Part shown: positions 37,416 to 45,587 of the stretch, piece by piece | Numbering within the stretch: the stretch's first letter is position 1 | How the letters are laid out: each line of letters opens with the position of its first letter | DNA from: Bacteroidota bacterium | GTDB taxonomy: Bacteria; Bacteroidota; Bacteroidia; Chitinophagales; Chitinophagaceae | Length of the DNA stretch: 60,031 nt | NCBI GenBank assembly: GCA_018267615.1 | Contig: JAFDYD010000025.1 | Span: forward strand, 1-60,031 | Reading direction: 5' to 3' | The notes under the pieces: model-generated | What the model saw: the letters and a program-made list of their open reading frames with translations, nothing else | What the model was told of the DNA's origin: nothing | Databases searched by the model: none | Translations under genes and position numbers: made by a program

Positions 37416-39563
37416 ATGAAATTTACAATCAAGCGAGTTGCCGAAAGTCTGTTGTTTGCTGCCAATGTATTCATTCTTTTCCTGGTTCTGTTCGAAAGTA
37501 AAATGGAATTTCCGGCGTGGTTGCAATCAGTTGGAAGAATGCATCCCATGTTTCTTCATTTCCCAATTGTGATTTTGCTGATCGCGATGGTGATGGAATT
37601 TTTTCGTTTCTCTTCAAATTATTCTTCGCAGGAATTCTATCAAAATTTTACGAGCAGCTTTTTATTGTTGGGTGTGTTGTCAGCCTCCATTACCGTGATC
37701 ATGGGTTTATTATTATCAAAAGAACCAGGATACACCGGCGATACCGTAGAATGGCACAAATGGACAGGATTAATAATTGTGTTGTTCTCTTCGCTTGTGT
37801 ATTGGTGCAGAAATGCGAAATGGTACAAAGCTGCTGTCGCAAAAATCAGCGCGGTTACTGTTACCATCATTTTAATAGTGGCCGGACATCTTGGTGCAGG
37901 AATCACTCATGGAGAAAATTTTATTTCAACACCGTTAATAGCAAACCGGGTTATTGAAAAAGTTTCCATCGACAAGGCGATAATTTTTAAAGATGTTGTA
38001 CTCCCACTGCTCAACAGCAAATGCATTAGTTGCCATAATAGCGACAAAGCAAAAGGAAGATTGATTCTGGATAACGAGGAAAATATTTTAAAAGGTGGGA
38101 AGAATGGAAAATTGTTTGTCGCAGGATTTCCGGACAGCAGCATGATGATACATCGCATTCAGCTTCCGGAAGAAGATAAAAAACACATGCCCTTAACCGG
38201 CAAACCCCAGCTTAGCAATGATGAAATTGAATTATTATATCAATGGATAAAATCCGGTGCGAATTTTTCAAAGAAGGTAATTGAACTTCCCGAAACTGAT
38301 TCATTAAGAATAATCGCTGCAAAATTTTTAGCGCCGTCAGGAGAAGAAAAATATGAATTCGCAGAGGCGGATGAAAAAACAATCAAGAAATTAAATAATA
38401 ATTATCGCGCCATTTTCCCGGTAGCAAAAGAATCTCCTGCGTTAAATGTAGATTTTTATAACAGGAGTCAATTTTCAGCAAAGTCGTTGGAAGAATTATC
38501 AGCATTAAAAACACAGATCGTATCCCTGAATCTTGATAAGATGCCGGTGAAAGATGCAGATTTGAAAACGATCAGCCAGTTTGAAAATTTACGCACATTA
38601 AATCTCGCTTTCACGGATATCACGGGAGAAGGATTATCGCAATTGGTAACACTCAAAAATTTAAAAAGCATTTCTCTTGCCGGAACAAAAATAAATAGTA
38701 AGAATATTCAACCACTTCAAAATATTAAAACGCTCAAAGAGATATTTGTTTGGAAAACGGATTTGAGCGAAGAAGATATCATCGCTTTAAAAAATGTCAA
38801 CAAAAATATTCAATTCATAACAGGTTATAAGAATGAAGGGCCGATACCACTGAATACTCCGATAATGCTTACGGTCAACAATGTTTTTACCGACACGATT
38901 CATTTATTTTTAAAACATCCCATTCCGGGCGTGCAAATTCATTATACACTCGACGGTACAAAACCGGATAGTGCGCACGCACCTGTTTTCAATAATGGTT
39001 TGGTGTTGGATAAAACTGCCATTTTTCAGGCAAGAGCTTTCAAAGACACCTGGCTCGGCAGTGATTCGATCATGTATGTTTTTTATAAAAGCGCATACAC
39101 GCCGGATAGTATACGTTTTGGAAGTCCACCTGCAGATTCATATAAAGCCGATGGAGCAAAAACATTGATCAATCATATCACTGGAGATTTACGGATCGGA
39201 AATGGAAAATGGATCGGCTTTCAAAAAGATATGCATTTGTTCATGCAATTTGGAAAGCCAGTGAAGCTTAGTTCATTGGCATTACACATGATGAAAAATG
39301 TCGGCGGCGATATATATCCGCCGCTATCGGTTGAAGTATGGGGCGGCATGGATAGTACGCACATGAAATTGCTACAAACTGTAAAACCACCAGCACCTGT
39401 TAAAGGAGATATTCCGTCTTTGTTTTTAGTTGAATGCAAATTTTCACCAACAAATATCCGGTATGTGAAGGTAACCGCTGAGAGCATTAAGAAAATACCG
39501 AAGTGGGGCACATCGCCCAAAAAACCAGGATGGGTTTTTACGGATGAAGTGCTGTTAAATTAA
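37416..39563 (+). CDS. DUF2231 membrane domain - PSCyt1 heme - leucine-rich repeat - chitobiase-like fusion protein
   Basis: A 715-residue fusion. The N terminus is a DUF2231-like membrane domain of four to five helices (residues 10-160; MHPMFLHFPIVILLIAMVMEFF). A PSCyt1-type single-heme segment follows, CISCH with C203, C206 and H207. Next come short leucine-rich repeats (LRTLNLAFTDITGEGLSQLVTLKNLKSISL, about 385-470), a chitobiase/hexosaminidase C-terminal-like beta domain (PIPGVQIHYTLDGTKPDSAHAPVF) and a terminal F5/8-like beta domain. It closes the PSCyt1-DUF1501-NHL cassette and would be its membrane redox member. No catalytic domain is evident. Confidence 0.85.
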   Translation: MKFTIKRVAESLLFAANVFILFLVLFESKMEFPAWLQSVGRMHPMFLHFPIVILLIAMVMEFFRFSSNYSSQEFYQNFTSSFLLLGVLSASITVIMGLLLSKEPGYTGDTVEWHKWTGLIIVLFSSLVYWCRNAKWYKAAVAKISAVTVTIILIVAGHLGAGITHGENFISTPLIANRVIEKVSIDKAIIFKDVVLPLLNSKCISCHNSDKAKGRLILDNEENILKGGKNGKLFVAGFPDSSMMIHRIQLPEEDKKHMPLTGKPQLSNDEIELLYQWIKSGANFSKKVIELPETDSLRIIAAKFLAPSGEEKYEFAEADEKTIKKLNNNYRAIFPVAKESPALNVDFYNRSQFSAKSLEELSALKTQIVSLNLDKMPVKDADLKTISQFENLRTLNLAFTDITGEGLSQLVTLKNLKSISLAGTKINSKNIQPLQNIKTLKEIFVWKTDLSEEDIIALKNVNKNIQFITGYKNEGPIPLNTPIMLTVNNVFTDTIHLFLKHPIPGVQIHYTLDGTKPDSAHAPVFNNGLVLDKTAIFQARAFKDTWLGSDSIMYVFYKSAYTPDSIRFGSPPADSYKADGAKTLINHITGDLRIGNGKWIGFQKDMHLFMQFGKPVKLSSLALHMMKNVGGDIYPPLSVEVWGGMDSTHMKLLQTVKPPAPVKGDIPSLFLVECKFSPTNIRYVKVTAESIKKIPKWGTSPKKPGWVFTDEVLLN

Positions 39564-39581
39564 AACGCACAGGTTTGTCAA

Positions 39582-39968
39582 TTAATATTTGAAAACCTGG
39601 CGCACCTTCTCCATAAACTGTTCTTTTTTTCTGCGGCTCACTTCCACTTCCTTACCATTACTCATGATGATGGTACCACCTTCACCTTTTGTATATTGTT
39701 GCACGTGCATCAGGTTAATGAGATAGGATTTGTGCACGCGAAAAAAGAGAGTATTCGTCAACAAGGTTTCATATTCAATCAAAGGCTTTGATATCAATAA
39801 AGTTTTTTGATTGGTGAGGCGAAAAGATGTATAGCTCCGCTGTGCCTCGCAGTAAATTATTTCTTCCAATTCCAAAATCGTAAAACCTCTCAGTGTAGGT
39901 AAACAAACCTTATTCGACCATTTCAAAGGAGTCTTCACGCTTTCCCTTACAGTTGCTGTGTCTTCCAT
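39582..39968 (-). CDS. LytTR DNA-binding domain protein without receiver domain
   Basis: A 128-residue protein that is almost entirely a LytTR domain (LPTLRGFTILELEEIIYCEAQRSYTSFRLTNQKTLLISKPLIEYETLL to RVHKSYLINLMHVQQYTKGEGGTIIMSNGKEVEVSRRKKEQFMEKV). LytTR domains bind direct-repeat DNA sites and usually sit behind a receiver; none is present here and no kinase lies nearby. The start is taken as ATG at 39968; the longer frame to 39983 would use TTG. It is convergent with the DUF2231 fusion gene (18-base gap). Confidence 0.9.
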   Translation of the reverse strand: MEDTATVRESVKTPLKWSNKVCLPTLRGFTILELEEIIYCEAQRSYTSFRLTNQKTLLISKPLIEYETLLTNTLFFRVHKSYLINLMHVQQYTKGEGGTIIMSNGKEVEVSRRKKEQFMEKVRQVFKY

Positions 39969-40398
39969 AATTATTTTTTTCAAACAGGATAATTACTATG
40001 ATCAATACACAAAGCTCGCCAGCAAATAGTTCCCGGATATAAGAGTTATTCCCTATTTTATGAAAGAAGTTCCCTAGTTAATAGCGTGATTATGCGCTTT
40101 TAAAAAATGATTTCGCTCTTTCTTTGTGGCTAGAGCTTCTTCTAAAAATATTTCGCGCAGAGCAGGCAGAGAAAATGAGTACACAGAGAGCGGTCTCCGC
40201 GTACTCATTTTCTCTGCCTACTCTGAGCGAAATAGTTCTGAGTTTTTAAACCTGGTCACTTCTCGATTCGAATAACAGCAATTTTAAATTGGGGGTGCGT
40301 TCGTTTTAAAATGGGGCGAATTCCTCACATCTCACAAAATCTCGTGTCGTTATTTTGTTCTCGAAAAATTTATTTCAAAAAAATGAAAACTATTAATT
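39969..40398. other. Divergent intergenic region between the LytTR and DUF4242 genes
   Basis: About 430 bases without a gene. It holds the palindrome 40149-40234 and a weak relative of the CCATTTTG-type element (about 40286-40308). This is one of the few large palindromes placed between divergent genes, upstream of both, rather than behind a stop codon. Confidence 0.5.
40149..40234. repeat. Palindromic intergenic repeat, CGCAGAG family, copy 2
   Basis: Arms 40149-40182 and 40201-40234 (34 bases) are reverse complements with two differences, around an 18-base loop. They share the words CGCGCAGAG and GGCAGAGAA with the element at 113-193, but the inner part (AATGAGTAC) differs. Confidence 0.85.
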
Positions 40399-41031
40399 AT
40401 GAAGAGCAGTTTAACAGCGGCGCTCATAACATTTACTGTTATGTCGCTGCAACTATCAGCGCAGACAGGCAGTGTCAGTTCAACAACAAGTGATAAGAGC
40501 AAAAAAAATCTTTATATCGACGTCCATCATTTGACGCCGGGCAAAATAACTTATAAGGATATCGAAGGAGCGCATGCAAAAGATTTGCAGGTGGAGAAGA
40601 AATACGGCGTCCATATTCTTAGATATTGGGCCAATGCAGACAAAGGACTCGTGTACTGCCTCGCATCAGCGGGCGACAGTAATGCATTGAGACAAACACA
40701 CGCCGAAGCACATGGACTGATTCCCGATCAAATTTATAAAGTAACGGAAGGCAACTGGGCCGATGTGATGGGCAAAAAGAATTTGTTCCTTGACATGCAT
40801 GAGTTGGGCGCGGGAAAAGTTACTGCAAAAGATGTCGAAGCGGCACACGTAAAAGATCTTGCGACAGAACACAAGTACGGCGTTAATATTATCAACTATT
40901 GGTTTGATGAAAAATCGGGAATTGTAATGTGCCTTGCTGAAGCAAAGGATGCAAATGCGCTGATCAAAACGCATAAAGAGGCTCACGGACTGGTGCCAAT
41001 ATCGGTAGTGAAAGTTAAACAGGGAAAATAA
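40399..41031 (+). CDS. Exported protein with two tandem DUF4242 domains
   Basis: A 210-residue protein with a signal peptide (to about residue 21) and two copies of a DUF4242 domain, residues about 37-117 and 127-207. Each starts with a short strand motif (LYIDVHHL / LFLDMHEL), contains GAHAKDLQVEKKYGVHILRYW or AAHVKDLATEHKYGVNIINYW, and ends THAEAHGL or THKEAHGL. The family includes the nickel-binding SCO4226 type; the repeated histidines could bind metal. The internal duplication and export distinguish this protein from the usual one-domain cytosolic members. The ATG at 40399 fits the signal peptide; an earlier in-region ATG at 40383 is in another frame. Confidence 0.85.
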   Translation: MKSSLTAALITFTVMSLQLSAQTGSVSSTTSDKSKKNLYIDVHHLTPGKITYKDIEGAHAKDLQVEKKYGVHILRYWANADKGLVYCLASAGDSNALRQTHAEAHGLIPDQIYKVTEGNWADVMGKKNLFLDMHELGAGKVTAKDVEAAHVKDLATEHKYGVNIINYWFDEKSGIVMCLAEAKDANALIKTHKEAHGLVPISVVKVKQGK

Positions 41032-41079
41032 AAACGCATCAACTTGGTTTTTTTGATTTGTGGTGATTTTATAGTTAAG

Positions 41080-41149
41080 CGATCGTGTTAAAAATCGTGG
41101 GGCGTGAAACGAGAGTAATTCACGTTTAGCGTCCCACGTCTCACGATCG
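41080..41149. terminator. Palindrome between convergent DUF4242 and SDR genes
   Basis: cgatcgtg (41080-41087) pairs with cacgatcg (41142-41149), and cgtgggg-type and gtgaaacg-type words inside pair with their complements around bulges. It uses the words CGTGAAACG and CGTGGGACG and would act as a bidirectional terminator for the two genes ending at 41031 and 41192. Confidence 0.7.
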
Positions 41150-41191
41150 ATAGTTCCGCAAATTATTTAGCAGTCAGATTCGTCATAATCG

Positions 41192-41998
41192 CTAATCCTT
41201 TACTCCATACATCTTCCGGGTTGTATCTCCCATTATACGAATCGTTTTTTTCCTGGGAAGGATATGTTGCATAATAAAAGTCGCGATTTTGTTTCCCATC
41301 CCGCTCGTAAACGAAGGCGTTTTTCCAATTTTGCGTAAACATTCTTCTACCACATCTTCGGGTATCTGTGGCCGTGGTGCCGCGAAATTAATTTTTCCTG
41401 GTTTTGAATTTATATAGTTCGGCGTCGTCGTTGCACCGGCACAACACGCAATCACATCAACCCCTTTTGATTTCCATTCATACCAAAGGCCTTCAGCAAA
41501 AATTCTGCTGAACGCTTTGGATGCAGCGTATGTTGCAAGAAAACCAGAACCCCGGAAACCTGCTAATGACGACATTAAAATAATGGCGCCCCTTTTATCT
41601 TTCAACATTGATCCTGACAATGCATAGACTAGTTTCAAAGGATTGACAATGTTTACAGAACTAATATCAAGATGCGTAGTCAATTCCGTCCCGCGAAATG
41701 GACCGATATAAGATGATGCCGCATTGTAAACGAGGCAATTTATTTTGATATCCGTTGTTGCATTCAAAATAAATTGAGTAGCATCCGACAAAGAGAGATC
41801 ACACGGAATGATCTGAACATTTATTTTATACTGATTGATTAATTCAGTAGCAATCTTATCTAATAATTCTTTTCGCCGGGCCACCAATACCAAATCCAAT
41901 CCACGTGCCGCCAAAGCCTTTGCCCATGCGGCTCCCAAGCCTTCGGATGCGCCGGCAATCAATGCAACAGGTCCATATTTCTCTTTGAACTCAGGCAT
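41192..41998 (-). CDS. Short-chain dehydrogenase/reductase (SDR)
   Basis: A 268-residue classical SDR. ALIAGASEGLGAAWA is the NAD(P)-binding glycine motif near residues 13-27; VLVARR follows strand 2 and suggests NADP preference; YNAAS corresponds to NNAG; SSLAGFRGSGFLATYAASKAFS gives the catalytic Ser-Tyr-Lys. It resembles SDRs acting on long-chain or steroid-like ketones, but the substrate is not readable. The start is ATG at 41998, which overlaps the stop of the EXPERA-domain gene upstream by eight bases; the longer frame to 42136 lies inside that gene. The overlap indicates co-translation. Confidence 0.9.
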   Translation of the reverse strand: MPEFKEKYGPVALIAGASEGLGAAWAKALAARGLDLVLVARRKELLDKIATELINQYKINVQIIPCDLSLSDATQFILNATTDIKINCLVYNAASSYIGPFRGTELTTHLDISSVNIVNPLKLVYALSGSMLKDKRGAIILMSSLAGFRGSGFLATYAASKAFSRIFAEGLWYEWKSKGVDVIACCAGATTTPNYINSKPGKINFAAPRPQIPEDVVEECLRKIGKTPSFTSGMGNKIATFIMQHILPRKKTIRIMGDTTRKMYGVKD

Positions 41999-42524
41999 GA
42001 AATTTATTTTGATCCGCCGGTGAAGCAAAAGGATAAATAGATTTCCACATGCGATACAACACCACGATCGGAAAAATTGCCCACGCTGCATTGGCGAGCA
42101 GAACGCGGAACAATTGTGGTGTTGCATGCTCACCATTTATTTCTTCAAACAAAATAATGGAAACATTGGTGAGCATCACAGAAGCCCAAATAATGCTGCC
42201 AAACCTGATCCAATTTTTTCCTTTTACAAAAGCATAAATCGCGAAAATATAAAATGGACCAAAGAACAATGAATCAATCCAAATGGTTGCACGCCACCAT
42301 GCCGGCCGGGCGATCAGAACCGGATCAAAATTTTTCCCATACCAGTGAACAAGGTCCACCAGTTTTGCGGGCGGCCATGCAGGATATGTGAAATTGCTAG
42401 GATCTGCAATAACCAGCTGCTCGAGATCTACAATATATGTGATGAAAAAAAGATTGATGATAAAGAAAATAATGAGTGCAATATCTACCGGGCGTTTACC
42501 AAGCGGCAGGGATAATGGCTGCAT
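41991..42524 (-). CDS. EXPERA-domain (EBP/TMEM97-like) membrane protein
   Basis: A 177-residue membrane protein with four hydrophobic segments. RPVDIALIIFFIINLFFITYIVDLEQ, WIDSLFFGPFYIFAIYAFVKGKNWIR and IWASVMLTNVSIILFEEINGEH match the pattern of the EXPERA domain, named for the sterol isomerase EBP and TMEM97. Bacterial members are of unknown function; the fold suggests a sterol or lipid ligand. Its stop overlaps the SDR start by eight bases, so the pair may act together on a lipid substrate (inference). Confidence 0.75.
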   Translation of the reverse strand: MQPLSLPLGKRPVDIALIIFFIINLFFITYIVDLEQLVIADPSNFTYPAWPPAKLVDLVHWYGKNFDPVLIARPAWWRATIWIDSLFFGPFYIFAIYAFVKGKNWIRFGSIIWASVMLTNVSIILFEEINGEHATPQLFRVLLANAAWAIFPIVVLYRMWKSIYPFASPADQNKFHA

Positions 42525-42532
42525 AAAGAGTT

Positions 42533-42563
42533 TTTAGAATTTTAAAGTACTTAAAAATTCTAA
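42533..42563 (-). terminator. AT-rich hairpin after the ORF6N gene
   Basis: tttagaattttaa and ttaaaaattctaa flank the short loop agtac, forming a stem with one bulged A. It lies behind the stop of the ORF6N gene (42592) on the minus strand and before the EXPERA gene start region. Confidence 0.45.
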
Positions 42564-42591
42564 GACTTGATCAAATCATGTCAACGACTCT

Positions 42592-43122
42592 TCATTCATT
42601 ATTTCTTCTAAAGCCAATTCTTTGTCTTTCAGGATGCAATAATTTTTTTAGGTATTCAAATATTACTTTAATATCCTCATCATGGCCAGTGAGTTTGCTT
42701 TCGATTTTTTCCAGTTGCAGCAAGATTTGTTTGTTCCTTACTAATATCTCTTTCATTTTGGTAAAAATCCGGATGATTTGAATGTTTACAGCAATAGCTC
42801 TTTCGCTATTGAGTATACACGAGAGCATAGTAACACCCTGCTCAGTAAAACAATAGGGCGCATAGCGCAACCCACCGATCCCAGATTTTGAGGACGCAAA
42901 TTGCGTCCTCAAAATTTCGAATTCTTCAGCGCTCATTTCAAACATAAAATCCGGCGGAAACCTGCTGATATTTCTCCTTACTGCTTCCTTTAATCTTTTA
43001 GTTTCAACCCCATACAATTCTGCAAGATCCCGGTCGATCATCACTTTTTTTGTGCCGATTTTATATATTTTATCAATAACGACTTCGTCCGGAGGCAAAA
43101 TTGAATCTTTAAATTTTTTCAT
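42592..43122 (-). CDS. ORF6N-domain protein (phage-type DNA-binding)
   Basis: A 176-residue protein with an ORF6N domain at about 15-110: KIYKIGTKKVMIDRDLAELYGVETKRLKEAVRRNISRFPPDFMFEMS, then GGLRYAPYCFTEQGVTMLSCILNSERAIAVNIQIIRIF. The domain is common in phage and mobile-element antirepressor-like proteins but also occurs as isolated chromosomal genes in Bacteroidota. The C-terminal 60 residues are helical (KMKEILVRNKQILLQLEKIESKL). No integrase or phage genes are near. Its coding DNA contains a near-perfect 31-base palindrome at 42885-42915, at codons for LRTQFASSK. Confidence 0.9.
   Translation of the reverse strand: MKKFKDSILPPDEVVIDKIYKIGTKKVMIDRDLAELYGVETKRLKEAVRRNISRFPPDFMFEMSAEEFEILRTQFASSKSGIGGLRYAPYCFTEQGVTMLSCILNSERAIAVNIQIIRIFTKMKEILVRNKQILLQLEKIESKLTGHDEDIKVIFEYLKKLLHPERQRIGFRRNNE
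42885..42915. repeat. 31-base palindrome inside the ORF6N coding region
   Basis: Arms 42885-42899 and 42901-42915 are exact reverse complements (15 bases) around a single base. The centre is gacgcaa-a-ttgcgtc. It falls at a conserved segment of the ORF6N domain (LRTQFASS) and could be a self-binding operator, a recombination site or a structural RNA element. Confidence 0.85.
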
Positions 43123-43194
43123 ATTGAATTAGATTTTTTCAGCGCAATATTTTGCAGGTGTTGAAAATAAAAATATGCCTCAACTACACCAATG

Positions 43195-43220
43195 CCATTT
43201 TGTGGTAAGAGGCGTTTTGT
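43195..43220. promoter_or_regulatory. CCATTTTG-type recurrent element, copy 1
   Basis: CCATTTTGTGGTAAGAG followed by GCGTTTTGT. The element at 47811-47834 matches at 22 of 25 aligned positions with one insertion. Here it lies between the divergent ORF6N and DUF4954 genes, 73 bases upstream of the ORF6N start. A candidate operator, regulator unknown. Confidence 0.45.
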
Positions 43221-43293
43221 ACGTTTCTTATTATTTTATTCTCCCGATTCCTTACCAACCATTTTATTTAACTTTCCACCTTCAATCAATCCC

Positions 43294-45507
43294 ATGAACG
43301 AGATCATAAAAAGTAATGTAGATGAGCTGGGGTATAATTTTATTCCAAAAAAATATTTGCCAAAAGGCAAGGACGAATACTGGCTGCGCAATAAACAAAA
43401 TCAAAATGGAATTGTCTATCGCCAACTCACAACTTTCGAAATTGAATCTTTGGTGCGTAATAGAAATACCTCCGACAATTGGAACAGGATATTAGTATCT
43501 GACGCGTTTAGTCCTGATCTTGTACAGAATTGTAAATTTTTCGGGCTGGTTCGTATTGGCAAACTGGAACCTTACTACCTGGAGTTTCATAATCTTCGCC
43601 GCCCGGTTGGACTTTATAACAGTACCATTATCAGTTCGGATTTTGGAGATAATGTCTGCATTGACAATGTAAATTATCTCTCTCACTATATCGTTGGTAA
43701 CGATGTTATGATCGTAAATACAAACGAACTGACTACAAGTGATCACGCAAAATTTGGCAACGGCATTCTGAAGGAAGGAGAACCAGAGTTTATCCGTATA
43801 AGGTTGGAGATATGCAATGAAAATGGCGGACGAAGTATAATTCCTTTCGATGGTATGCTGCCTGGCGATGCATGGCTATGGAGCCGCTTTCGCGATGATG
43901 AAATTCTTCAGCAAAAATTAAAAGAGTTTACCGAAAAAAAATTTGATAACTACCGGGGTTACTATGGAAAGATAGGCGAAAGAACCGTGATCAAAAATTG
44001 CAAGATCATCAAAGACGTAATGATCGGAAGCGACGCCTATCTCAAGGGCGCTAATAAATTGAAAAATCTTACGATTAATTCTTCTGCAAAAGAAAAAACA
44101 CAAATCGGCGAAGGTTGCGAACTTGTGAATGGCATCATCGGCTACGGATGCAGGATATTTTATGGAGTAAAGGCGGTTCGTTTTATACTTGCCTCTCAAT
44201 CGCAATTGAAATATGGTGCCAGGCTTATCAATTCCTATCTTGGAAATAATTCTACTATTTCATGCTGCGAAGTGTTGAATTCCTTAATATTTCCCGCGCA
44301 CGAACAGCATCATAATAATTCGTTTCTCTGCGCGGCTTTGTTGATGGGTCAAACCAATATGGCTGCCGGTGCGACTATTGGATCCAATCATAATTCAAGA
44401 AGTCCAGACGGCGAATTGGTTGCCGGACGTGGCTTTTGGCCGGGTTTATGCGTGAGCCTCAAGCATAATTCCAGGTTTGCATCTTTCAATATTCTTGCAA
44501 AAGGCGATTATCCTGCCGAGCTGGATATCCCTTTTCCTTTTTCACTGGTGAGCAATGATGTCAGTAAGGATGAACTGACCATTATGCCCGCTTATTGGTT
44601 CTTGCATAATATGTATGCGCTTGCCAGGAATTCCTGGAAATATGTCGATCGCGACAAACGGACCGACAAGACACAATTAATAGAATATGATTTCTTGGCG
44701 CCGGATAGTATCGGGGAAATGATCCGTTCATTGACTTTGTTTAAGAAATATACCGGAAAAGCCTATGCGCAAAAATATGAGCAAGGAAAAAAATATTCTG
44801 AAGAAGAATTGACGGCGCTCGGAAAAAAATTATTAGAAGCTCATAATAGCGTTATTGGGGAATTGGAAATTACAGCAGAGGCTGTCGAGAATAGTGATAG
44901 AAAAATAATTCTTGTAAAAGTGTTGGCTGCTTATCACCTGTTCAAAGAATTAGTCAGCTTCCATGCGGTTGTTCAGCTGATGGGTTTTATAAAGACGGGT
45001 TCGTTCAAAACACTATCGGAACTGCAAGCGGAAATCCCTTCACGATTAAATATTTCAGCGTGGACAAATATTGGCAGTCAACTTATACCGCAATCCGCAT
45101 TAGATTCATTTATTGAACAAATTCATAAAGGGAAAATAAAAGACTGGGATCAAGTGCATGCTTTCTATAAAAAACAAGCGGACAGCTATGCGACCGATAA
45201 ATTTCATTACGCACTTGCCGCGTTAAAGGAAGTACATGGAATACAAATCCGAAAAATAGATAAAGTACAATTTAAAAATTTATTGCAACAAAGCATTGGC
45301 ACCAAAGAGTGGATGACCAAGGGAATTTATGATTCCCGGGCGAAAGACTATAGTAATCCGTTCCGGAAAATGGTTTACACAAATCCAGCCGAGATGAATA
45401 TTGTAACAGGTTCATTAGAGCAAAATAGTTTTATCAAACAGGAAATAGAAGCACTGGCAAAATTTAAAAAAGAAATCAAAGAAATAATAACAAACATGAA
45501 ATTATGA
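43294..45507 (+). CDS. DUF4954 family protein with left-handed beta-helix (hexapeptide-like) region
   Basis: A 737-residue Bacteroidota-type DUF4954 protein. The N-terminal part (1-110) has mixed strands; residues about 110-430 are irregular hexapeptide-like turns (GIVLGSDAYLKGANKL-like, IGEGCELVNGIIGYGCRIFYG, YLGNNSTISCCEVLNSLIFP) expected of a left-handed beta helix as in sugar-nucleotide acyl- or nucleotidyltransferases. QTNMAAGATIGSNHNSRSPDGELVAGRGFWPG is the best conserved stretch. The C-terminal 300 residues are helical. No signal peptide is visible. The start is ATG at 43294; the frame extends to 43192 but the added residues look like translated leader. The reaction is unknown. Confidence 0.82.
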   Translation: MNEIIKSNVDELGYNFIPKKYLPKGKDEYWLRNKQNQNGIVYRQLTTFEIESLVRNRNTSDNWNRILVSDAFSPDLVQNCKFFGLVRIGKLEPYYLEFHNLRRPVGLYNSTIISSDFGDNVCIDNVNYLSHYIVGNDVMIVNTNELTTSDHAKFGNGILKEGEPEFIRIRLEICNENGGRSIIPFDGMLPGDAWLWSRFRDDEILQQKLKEFTEKKFDNYRGYYGKIGERTVIKNCKIIKDVMIGSDAYLKGANKLKNLTINSSAKEKTQIGEGCELVNGIIGYGCRIFYGVKAVRFILASQSQLKYGARLINSYLGNNSTISCCEVLNSLIFPAHEQHHNNSFLCAALLMGQTNMAAGATIGSNHNSRSPDGELVAGRGFWPGLCVSLKHNSRFASFNILAKGDYPAELDIPFPFSLVSNDVSKDELTIMPAYWFLHNMYALARNSWKYVDRDKRTDKTQLIEYDFLAPDSIGEMIRSLTLFKKYTGKAYAQKYEQGKKYSEEELTALGKKLLEAHNSVIGELEITAEAVENSDRKIILVKVLAAYHLFKELVSFHAVVQLMGFIKTGSFKTLSELQAEIPSRLNISAWTNIGSQLIPQSALDSFIEQIHKGKIKDWDQVHAFYKKQADSYATDKFHYALAALKEVHGIQIRKIDKVQFKNLLQQSIGTKEWMTKGIYDSRAKDYSNPFRKMVYTNPAEMNIVTGSLEQNSFIKQEIEALAKFKKEIKEIITNMKL

Positions 45508-45587
45508 TAGCTATAGTGTCATGTTTAACTTCTTTATTATTCCAAGAGATATTGCCGGAGAAAGCGCGATGCCCAATTGAGAATTTA

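Noticed and set aside
42592..43122. ORF6N gene as a sign of a prophage
   Set aside because: No integrase, structural or lysis genes are near; isolated ORF6N genes are common on Bacteroidota chromosomes.
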